The notes under the pieces: model-generated
What the model was told of the DNA's origin: nothing
What the model saw: the letters and a program-made list of their open reading frames with translations, nothing else
Databases searched by the model: none
In this document: piece by piece, positions 1-5,561 of the stretch
Layout: each line of letters opens with the position of its first letter
Numbering within the stretch: position 1 is the stretch's first letter
Assembly: GCA_031271725.1 (NCBI GenBank)
Contig: JAISVE010000002.1
Location: 1 to 6,988 of the forward strand
Source of the DNA: Bacteroidales bacterium
Lineage (GTDB): Bacteria; Bacteroidota; Bacteroidia; Bacteroidales; P3
Direction of reading: 5' to 3'
DNA length: 6,988 bases
Position numbers and translations under genes: made by a program

Positions 1-3000
1 AAATATGTGTAGATAGCAGGAATAACAAACATGGTTAAAGCTGTTGCAAAAATCATTCCACCTACTACGGCAATACCCATTGCCACACGGCTTTCAGAGC
101 CGGCACCGGTTGCCAAAGCCATAGGTAAAATACCAAACACGGTAGATAAACTTGTCATCAAAATCGGGCGAAAACGAGATACTGCCGCTTCAAAAATTGC
201 ATCTTTCAAATTTGCACCCTGCTCTTTCTTCTGATTTGCAAACTCAACAATCAATATGCCGTTTTTAGTAACCAGACCAACCAACATAATCATCGCTATT
301 TGGCTGAAAATATTCATGGTTTGCCCGAAAAGTTTCAGAGATATTAAAGCACCTATAAGTGCCAAAGGCACGGTAAGCATAATAATAAACGGATCGCGGA
401 AACTTTCAAACTGGGCGGACAATACCAGATAAATAAACACCAGTGCCAAAGCAAATGTAAACAACAAGCTTGTGGAACTTTCCTGAAAATCCCTGGAATT
501 GCCGGACAACGTTGTTCTATAGTTGTCGTCCAAAGTTTCGTCCGCAATATCCTGCATCTCCGCAATACCCTGTCCCAAAGTATATCCTTTAGCAGGGTTG
601 GCGGAAACAGTTGCCGCTACAAAACGGTTGTAACGATATAACTGCGGCGGTGTAGAGGTTTCGGAAAGTGTTACCAAATTATTCAATCCTATCAAAATAT
701 TCGCATTATTGCGCACATAGATATTATTCAAATCGGTAGGTTTTATACGGTTTTCCTGATCAAATTGACTTATAATTTGATATTGTTTTCCATTGAGCAC
801 ATAGTATCCTATTCTTTGATCGCTCATGGTTAATTGCAAAGACCTTGAAATATCCTCAACAGAAACTCCAAGCACAGCCGCCCTGTCCCTGTTGATTTGT
901 ACCGTTAATTCCGGTTTCGTAAATTTCAAATCCAAGTCAAATGCAGAAAAAGCGGGACTGTTTGAAACCTTATCCATAAAAGCAGGCAGTACGGTTTTCA
1001 AGTCATTTAGATTTTTTGCCTGAATTACAAATTCTACAGGCATGCCGCCTCTACGGTTTCCAAAAGTCTGCCGTTGTGTAATAATGGTTTTTGCACCGGT
1101 AAATTTACGCAGCTCAGGTGCTATGCTCTCCGCTATTTCCTGCTGTGTACGATGGCGTTCTTCGGGAGTTTTTAAAATTATATTTGTAAAAGATGAATTT
1201 GTGCTTCCACGCCCTATCAATGAAAACATCATATTTGCTTCGGGAACCGACTGTTTCAGATAACTGCCCAATTCTCCGGTATAATTTTCCATATATTGAA
1301 AAGACGTGCCTTCGGTTGCCGTTGAGCGCACACTAAGCCATGAACGGTCTTCTATCGGGGACATTTCCGTAGGAATGGATACCCACAAAAAAACTGTTAA
1401 GCCCAAGGCGAGCAGCAAAAACACCGGAGCAATCCAGCGATGCCGCATAAATTTATTAAGTCCGTTTTTATAAGTATTGTTCAAGTTTTCAAAAAACGGT
1501 TCGGTTTTTTGATGCAGCCAGCTTTGTTTCGTTCTCCGTTTAAGAATACGGCTCGAAAGCATGGGGGTTAAACTTAAAGATACAAAGGTGGAAATTATAA
1601 CTGCGCCGGCAATAACAATACTGAATTCTCTGAACAACCGCCCTGTGGTTCCCTGCAAAAACACTATCGGAAAGAAAACTGCAACCAAGGCTACCGTTGT
1701 GGCAAGAACTGCAAAAAAGATTTCTTTAGAGCCCTTAAAACCTGCCTGAATAGGATCCAGACCCGACTCTATTTTCTGATATATGTTTTCCATCATCACA
1801 ATGGCATCATCCACTACCAAACCCACAGATAATACTATTGCCAAAAGAGTTAATATGTTAATGGAAAATCCTGCAATATACATAATAAAGAACGCACCTA
1901 TCAACGAAATAGGAATAGCCAAAACAGGAATCAAGGTTGTTCGCCAATCTCTCAAAAAAGCAAAAATAATCAGAATTACCAGCGCAAAAGCCATTATAAT
2001 GGAATCCTTAACTTCATTGATGGAATTTCTTATAAAAACCGTATCATCAAAAGTAACCTGAGCCTCCATTTCCTCAGGCAAGTCCTTCTCTATATCGGGC
2101 AAGATTTCCCTCACTCTGTCCACTATATCTATATAATTGGAGCCCGGCTGCGGAATAATGATACAGTTTACCATTACCTTGCCGTCTTTTTTCAAAATAG
2201 AGCGCGTATTTTCGGCTTCTATAACCGCTGTTCCTATATCTCTGAAACGAATAATTTTGTCCTGCTTCTGCGCAATAATCAAGTCATTAAAATCGTCAAT
2301 ACTTTGCAAACGCCCCATAGTACGGACGCTTAATTCAGTGTTTGTGCCTTCAATCCGCCCTGACGGTAATTCTACGTTTTCCCTTTCGACAACAGTACTG
2401 ACATCAGTGGGAGTCAGTTCGTACGCAGCCAACAACAGAGGGTTCATCTTTAAGCGGATTGCAAGCCGTTTTTCACCCCAGATCTCTACGGAACTTACTC
2501 CGTCTATAGTCTGCAAACGCTCTTTAATGTAGGCATCGGCATAATTACTCACCTCAATAATAGAAAGAACATCGCTGCTTAAACTTAGTCCGAAAATGGG
2601 TTGAGCATCTGCATCGGCTTTTGATACTACCGGCGGGTCTATATCTTCAGGCAACCGGCGCATTGCTCCCGACACCTTATCCCTCACATCATTGGCAGCC
2701 GTTTCCAAAGGCACTTCCAATTCAAATTCTATAGTTATGTTGCTGCGTCCGTCCCGGCTTGTACTTGACAGAGAACGGATACCGGGAATACCGTTGATTA
2801 CCGACTCCAACGGCTCGGTTATTTGAGATTCTATTACTTCGGCATTGGCACCTACATAAGACGTGCTAACTGTAATTATGGGCGGATCAACACTCGGATA
2901 ATCCCTGATTCCAAGATAAATAAAACCGATAAGCCCCACAATAATGAAAAACAAATTCATTACTATGGCTAAGACCGGACGTTTAATTGAGGTTGAAGAT

Positions 3001-3008
3001 AAACTCAT
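1..3008 (-). CDS. RND-family multidrug efflux pump, inner-membrane permease (AcrB/MexB-like), C-terminus cut by window edge
   Basis: This is a proton-driven RND permease that would export drugs or other hydrophobic compounds from the inner membrane and periplasm through a tripartite complex. Reading from ATG 3008-3006, about 1002 residues are present of a family usually 1020-1060 long, so only the tail after the last membrane helix is missing. It starts MSLSSTSIKRPVLAIVMNLF with TM1 at about residues 12-33. Two large periplasmic regions follow, each preceding a block of helices. The proton-relay aspartates are in VGLVVDDAIVMMEN (D400, D401, codons 1811-1806). The relay lysine is in LVGLVTKNGILIVEF (K915, codon 266-264). 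The repeated-half architecture and both relay sites indicate a functional hydrophobe/amphiphile exporter rather than a heavy-metal pump, though the substrate cannot be read from sequence. It starts two bases after the stop of the adaptor gene, so the two are surely co-transcribed. No Shine-Dalgarno sequence is evident. The frame is intact throughout. Confidence 0.96.
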   Translation of the reverse strand, partial: MSLSSTSIKRPVLAIVMNLFFIIVGLIGFIYLGIRDYPSVDPPIITVSTSYVGANAEVIESQITEPLESVINGIPGIRSLSSTSRDGRSNITIEFELEVPLETAANDVRDKVSGAMRRLPEDIDPPVVSKADADAQPIFGLSLSSDVLSIIEVSNYADAYIKERLQTIDGVSSVEIWGEKRLAIRLKMNPLLLAAYELTPTDVSTVVERENVELPSGRIEGTNTELSVRTMGRLQSIDDFNDLIIAQKQDKIIRFRDIGTAVIEAENTRSILKKDGKVMVNCIIIPQPGSNYIDIVDRVREILPDIEKDLPEEMEAQVTFDDTVFIRNSINEVKDSIIMAFALVILIIFAFLRDWRTTLIPVLAIPISLIGAFFIMYIAGFSINILTLLAIVLSVGLVVDDAIVMMENIYQKIESGLDPIQAGFKGSKEIFFAVLATTVALVAVFFPIVFLQGTTGRLFREFSIVIAGAVIISTFVSLSLTPMLSSRILKRRTKQSWLHQKTEPFFENLNNTYKNGLNKFMRHRWIAPVFLLLALGLTVFLWVSIPTEMSPIEDRSWLSVRSTATEGTSFQYMENYTGELGSYLKQSVPEANMMFSLIGRGSTNSSFTNIILKTPEERHRTQQEIAESIAPELRKFTGAKTIITQRQTFGNRRGGMPVEFVIQAKNLNDLKTVLPAFMDKVSNSPAFSAFDLDLKFTKPELTVQINRDRAAVLGVSVEDISRSLQLTMSDQRIGYYVLNGKQYQIISQFDQENRIKPTDLNNIYVRNNANILIGLNNLVTLSETSTPPQLYRYNRFVAATVSANPAKGYTLGQGIAEMQDIADETLDDNYRTTLSGNSRDFQESSTSLLFTFALALVFIYLVLSAQFESFRDPFIIMLTVPLALIGALISLKLFGQTMNIFSQIAMIMLVGLVTKNGILIVEFANQKKEQGANLKDAIFEAAVSRFRPILMTSLSTVFGILPMALATGAGSESRVAMGIAVVGGMIFATALTMFVIPAIYTY

Positions 3009-3010
3009 AA

Positions 3011-4075
3011 CTATAGAACTTTATCTACTTTAACCGGAATATCTTCCCTTACTTGCATTAAACCTGTAACCATTACGGAATCACCTATTTTCAAGCCCGA
3101 TTTAATTTCTATTTTATCGCCTGAACGAAAATCGGTAGTTACTACTTTAGACATTGCCTTACCATCCCGCAGCATCCATACTTTTGAACCATTCATTTCA
3201 GGTACTATTGCTTCGGTTGGTATTAACAGCATATCAGCACGCGCTTCGGTAATCAAATCCAAACGCACAAACATGCCTCCGGAAAGCAGTCTTGACGAAT
3301 TATCATACAAGGCTCTTACGGTAATTGTGCGGGTTGCTATATCAACTTTCGGATCAACCGCATAGACTTTAGCATCATAAACTCTGTTTGAACTTTCCGC
3401 CCTGAAAGAAGCCAATTTACCTTCAAGAGAAAGCGCAGCATACCTTTCGGGAATTGAAAATTCCAACTTTAATTTGCTTTGGTCAACCAAATGGCTTATT
3501 ACGGTATTGGGCTGCAAATAACTGCCCAAACTTATAGTTCTAAAGCCGATTGTGCCGCTAAAAGGCGCAACAATTTCTGTTTTTGAAATTTTAGTCTTCA
3601 GAAGATCTATATCTGTTTGTAAAATATTATAATCTGTCTGCGCCTGATCAAATTCTTCTCTGCTTACCGCATCTTTTTCCAACAATATTTTCTGACGGTT
3701 AAGGCGTTCGGAAGATAATTTAAGTTGATGTTCGGCTCGTTGAAGTTGTGCCTGCAAATCGGCATCATCAACCTTAATCAGAAGTTGTCCTTTGGAAACC
3801 TGGGCACCTTCCTTAAAATAAATGCCGACAACTTTGCCGGAAACTTCACTTATTAAATCGACTTCCTCATTAGGAATGAGGGTGCCGACTGCTTGAATTC
3901 CATTACTGAAATTTTGCGGCTTTACTATATAGACAGTTGCCGCTACTCCACTGTTGCCGCCTTTGCCGCTTTCCGGATTATCCTGTTTGGATTTAGAAAA
4001 TATAAAAACATAACTCAAATAACCGGTAATGGCTAAAACTAACAGTAAACTATATAAGTATCTTTTTCGCTTCAT
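3011..4075 (-). CDS. RND efflux membrane fusion protein (periplasmic adaptor, HlyD/AcrA family)
   Basis: This adaptor would link the RND pump to an outer-membrane channel. It has 354 residues, within the usual family size. A basic start MKRKR is followed by one hydrophobic segment (about 8-26). There is no lipobox cysteine, so it is probably held by an uncleaved N-terminal anchor rather than a lipid. Domains in order: first half of the lipoyl-like domain (about 66-102, SGKVVGIYFKEGAQVSKGQLL), a short coiled-coil hairpin (about 105-165, rich in Q, E, K and L), the second lipoyl half with the typical IVAPFSGTIG (168-177), a beta-barrel (about 200-275, with ATRTITVRA at 247-255), and a membrane-proximal domain to the end. 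The short hairpin suits RND adaptors. It is the first gene of the operon. Its likely promoter is the minus-strand box at 4121-4114, which would give a leader of roughly 30 bases. No Shine-Dalgarno sequence is visible before ATG 4075-4073. Confidence 0.96.
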   Translation of the reverse strand: MKRKRYLYSLLLVLAITGYLSYVFIFSKSKQDNPESGKGGNSGVAATVYIVKPQNFSNGIQAVGTLIPNEEVDLISEVSGKVVGIYFKEGAQVSKGQLLIKVDDADLQAQLQRAEHQLKLSSERLNRQKILLEKDAVSREEFDQAQTDYNILQTDIDLLKTKISKTEIVAPFSGTIGFRTISLGSYLQPNTVISHLVDQSKLKLEFSIPERYAALSLEGKLASFRAESSNRVYDAKVYAVDPKVDIATRTITVRALYDNSSRLLSGGMFVRLDLITEARADMLLIPTEAIVPEMNGSKVWMLRDGKAMSKVVTTDFRSGDKIEIKSGLKIGDSVMVTGLMQVREDIPVKVDKVL

Positions 4076-4113
4076 AGATTTTTACATTGTTATTATGGCG
4101 TCAAATAGTATGC

Positions 4114-4145
4114 CAAAATTACGATTAAGTCGAGCAAAAAGCAAG
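4114..4145 (-). promoter_or_regulatory. Predicted Bacteroidota-type promoter of the efflux operon
   Basis: On the minus strand a -7 box TAATTTTG (4121-4114) matches TAnnTTTG fully. A -33 box CTTG (4145-4142) matches TTTG in three of four bases. The gap is 20 bases, as expected for the primary sigma factor of Bacteroidota. Transcription would begin near 4110-4107 and give the adaptor gene a leader of about 32-35 bases. The box lies inside the left arm of the long inverted repeat and mirrors the aroC promoter. Assignment rests on consensus and spacing only. Confidence 0.6.
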
Positions 4146-4170
4146 TGTCCGGATTTGCTTTTTGGGGACT
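4128..4170. repeat. Hairpin using the left arm of the long inverted repeat
   Basis: AAAAAGCAA (4136-4144) is complementary to TTGCTTTTT (4155-4163) around a 10-base loop. After a small internal loop, AGTC (4128-4131) is complementary to GACT (4167-4170). The same left-arm bases are complementary to 4315-4323 in the right arm, so the local hairpin and the long-range stem would exclude each other. The stem is GC-poor with a T run, so it does not look like a strong intrinsic terminator. Confidence 0.6.
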
Positions 4171-4179
4171 CGAAGCGAA

Positions 4180-4209
4180 GATAAAATTAAAGCTTGTTTT
4201 AATTTTATC
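4180..4209. repeat. Perfect 12-base-pair AT-rich hairpin
   Basis: GATAAAATTAAA (4180-4191) is perfectly complementary to TTTAATTTTATC (4198-4209) with a 6-base loop GCTTGT. No T tract follows on the plus strand and the stem is almost all A and T, so it is not a good rho-independent terminator. It lies within the spacer of the long inverted repeat, upstream of both predicted transcription starts. A role in DNA shape or in an internal RNA is possible but not shown. Confidence 0.75.
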
Positions 4210-4224
4210 GGAGTGGAGAGTACA

Positions 4225-4246
4225 AAAGCAACTGTACAGGTGCTTT
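4225..4246. promoter_or_regulatory. Operator-like 22-base dyad near the centre of the divergent region
   Basis: A near-perfect palindrome is centred between 4235 and 4236. Its core CTGTACAG (4232-4239) is fully symmetric and is flanked by AAAGCA and TGCTTT. The only unmatched pair is 4231/4240. The centre lies 6 bases from the midpoint of the long inverted repeat. The shape resembles a binding site for a dimeric regulator (for example TetR or MarR type), but no regulator gene is in the window and the site could equally be the tip of a larger palindrome. Confidence 0.45.
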
Positions 4247-4313
4247 GTCGAGGCGCAGTAATTTCACGAGCGGCAGCGAGTAACATTGCAATTAGACAAA
4301 GTAACTGCTCTGC

Positions 4314-4345
4314 TTTGCTTTTTGCTCGGCTTAATCGTACCTTTG
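4314..4345 (+). promoter_or_regulatory. Predicted Bacteroidota-type promoter of aroC, giving a near-leaderless mRNA
   Basis: TTTG (4314-4317), a 20-base gap and TACCTTTG (4338-4345) give a full match to the Bacteroidota consensus TTTG-N19-21-TAnnTTTG. The ATG of aroC begins only five bases after the -7 box, so transcription should start about 0-3 bases upstream of, or at, the start codon. This supports the start at 4351 and argues against any longer N-terminus. The promoter occupies the right arm of the long inverted repeat. Confidence 0.75.
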
Positions 4346-4350
4346 CAAGG

Positions 4351-5481
4351 ATGAACACTTTCGGACGAATTTTCAGATTTACTTCATTTGGAGAAAGCCA
4401 CGGAGCCGCAATTGGAGGCGTTATTGACGGAATGCCTGCCGGAATTAAGGTTGATATGGAACTAATCCGGACAGAACTATTGCGCCGCGCCACAGGCAGC
4501 AGTTGTAGAAAAGACAGTGAAAGTGCCGAAAGCGGCGTTTGCCATTGCAGCGGCAATTACAGCAGCACCCGCAAAGAAGAAGATAATGTTGAATTTCTGT
4601 CGGGCTTGCTTAACGGCACAACTTTAGGCACTCCCATAGCATTTATAATACGCAACAAAGACGCCCGCAGTGAGGACTATAAAGACTTGGAGCATCTTTT
4701 TCGTCCGGCGCATGCAGACGACACCTACTTTCATAAATACGGCATACGCGACCACCGTGGCGGCGGGCGGGCTTCGGCACGCGAAACCGCTGTGCGCGTA
4801 GTTGCTGGAGCATTTGCAAAAATGCTGCTAAAACAACACAATATCGCCGTTACAGCAAGAGTAGCGGAAATCGGCGGCATAAAAACAGTCAGCCAAAGCG
4901 AACTTCCCGCAAAGACACAGGCAAAAACACAAGCAGAGCCGCAGGCAAAACCGACCGCAAGCAACAGCGAACTGCCCGCCGCCGCAACTGAACTGCTCGA
5001 AAACGCACGCAAAACAGGCGACAGCGTGGGCGGTGTTATAGAATGCACTGTAACAGGCGCACCGAAAACACTAATGGGGCTCGGCGAGCCGCTTTACGAC
5101 AAACTCACATCCCGCCTTGCCTCGGCAATGATGAGTATTAACGCCTCACGCAGCTTTGAAATAGGACAAGGTTTGCAGGCAACAAAAATGCTTGGCTCCG
5201 AACATAACGACAAATGGCTCCAAGACGGCAGCACCGAAAACAATTACAGCGGCGGGGTCAGAGGCGGCATATCCACAGGTGAGCCTGTAATAATGCGGGT
5301 GGGTTTCAAACCGATTCCCTCCATTTCAAAAGAACAGACAATGCTTTCCGACAATGGTGAGCTTATCAAACACTCTATCCATGGTCGCCATGATGTAACT
5401 TGCGTATTCAGGGCTGTGCCTGTTGTTGAGGCTATGGCTGCCGTTTGCATCGCCGATTTCCTATTGCTGAAAAACTCTTAA
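4351..5481 (+). CDS. aroC: Chorismate synthase (diverged, with two unusual in-frame segments)
   Basis: AroC converts 5-enolpyruvylshikimate 3-phosphate to chorismate in the cytoplasm, the last common step to aromatic amino acids and folate; it uses reduced FMN. The 376-residue product starts [20 protein letters not shown], typical of the family start. The frame is open back to TTG 4162, but the predicted promoter and family alignment fix ATG 4351. Visible motifs are GESHG (14-18, active-site H17), FRPAHAD (118-123+, H121), [16 protein letters not shown] (131-146), GLGEP (243-247), and GRHD with [11 protein letters not shown] near the end. Oddities: a 17-residue insertion after RRATG (45-49), where most homologues read RRRPG; a low-complexity stretch (183-210) with five AKTQ-like repeats and no CPD/CPH motif; SRS replacing the usual VKG after INA (264-269); and RHDVT replacing RHDPC (346-350). 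Family membership is certain; full activity is likely but not assured. The middle of the gene is visibly richer in G and C than its neighbours. Confidence 0.95.
   Translation: MNTFGRIFRFTSFGESHGAAIGGVIDGMPAGIKVDMELIRTELLRRATGSSCRKDSESAESGVCHCSGNYSSTRKEEDNVEFLSGLLNGTTLGTPIAFIIRNKDARSEDYKDLEHLFRPAHADDTYFHKYGIRDHRGGGRASARETAVRVVAGAFAKMLLKQHNIAVTARVAEIGGIKTVSQSELPAKTQAKTQAEPQAKPTASNSELPAAATELLENARKTGDSVGGVIECTVTGAPKTLMGLGEPLYDKLTSRLASAMMSINASRSFEIGQGLQATKMLGSEHNDKWLQDGSTENNYSGGVRGGISTGEPVIMRVGFKPIPSISKEQTMLSDNGELIKHSIHGRHDVTCVFRAVPVVEAMAAVCIADFLLLKNS
4909..4968 (+). repeat. Tandem 12-base repeat, five units, inside aroC
   Basis: Five consecutive 12-base units each begin with GCA: GCAAAGACACAG, GCAAAAACACAA, GCAGAGCCGCAG, GCAAAACCGACC and GCAAGCAACAGC. 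They encode [16 protein letters not shown] and ASNS (residues 187-206). The first two are nearly identical and later units decay. The tract is flanked by the pentapeptide SELPA on both sides (183-187 and 206-210). The unit length keeps the frame, so copy number could change without breaking the gene. Confidence 0.8.
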
Positions 5482-5527
5482 AAAACTGCAAACTTCAACT
5501 CCCTGCGACATATTCTCAAAAGCGTTT

Positions 5528-5555
5528 TTTGACCCAAAAAAAATTTGTAACTTTA
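5528..5555 (+). promoter_or_regulatory. Possible weak Bacteroidota-type promoter of cysS
   Basis: TAACTTTA (5548-5555) matches TAnnTTTG in all but the last base, and lies six bases before the cysS ATG. A TTTG is present at 5528-5531, but the gap is 16 bases rather than the usual 19-21; TTTT at 5525-5528 has a 19-base gap. If used, the cysS message would have almost no leader. Read-through from aroC is the alternative, since no clear terminator is seen in 5482-5561. Confidence 0.4.
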
Positions 5556-5561
5556 CATACT

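Larger units (their letters stand above)
4114..4345. repeat. Long interrupted inverted repeat between divergent genes (31-base arms, 170-base spacer)
   Basis: The left arm 4114-4144 and right arm 4315-4345 are reverse complements. The inner 25 positions (4120-4144 with 4315-4339) differ only at 4130/4329, a T opposite G that would still pair as a wobble in RNA. Outside these come two mismatched positions (4119/4340 and 4118/4341), then four more matches (CAAA 4114-4117 with TTTG 4342-4345). The mismatched pair coincides with the nn of TAnnTTTG in both outward-facing promoters. The 170-base spacer holds several smaller hairpins and no convincing gene. The whole could be a symmetric divergent regulatory region or a MITE-like insertion; see findings. 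Confidence 0.9.

Noticed and set aside
2137..2532. Open frame of 131 codons on the plus strand inside the RND gene
   Set aside because: It is antisense to a well-conserved part of the pump and resembles no known protein.
4111..4348. Longer target-site duplication flanking the inverted repeat
   Set aside because: Bases 4111-4119 and 4340-4348 share no direct repeat; only the TA at each end is compatible with a duplication.
4162..4350. In-frame 63-codon extension upstream of aroC starting at TTG
   Set aside because: It lies in the inverted-repeat region, resembles no AroC N-terminus, and lies upstream of or within the predicted promoter; the family start is at 4351.
4125..4556. Open frame of 143 codons on the minus strand across the gap and start of aroC
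   Set aside because: It is antisense to aroC, has no recognisable domain, and its composition follows from the aroC reading frame.
5482..5561. Possible terminator between aroC and cysS around CAAAAGCGTTTTTTG
   Set aside because: The stem is only about five A-T rich pairs, too weak to call an intrinsic terminator.
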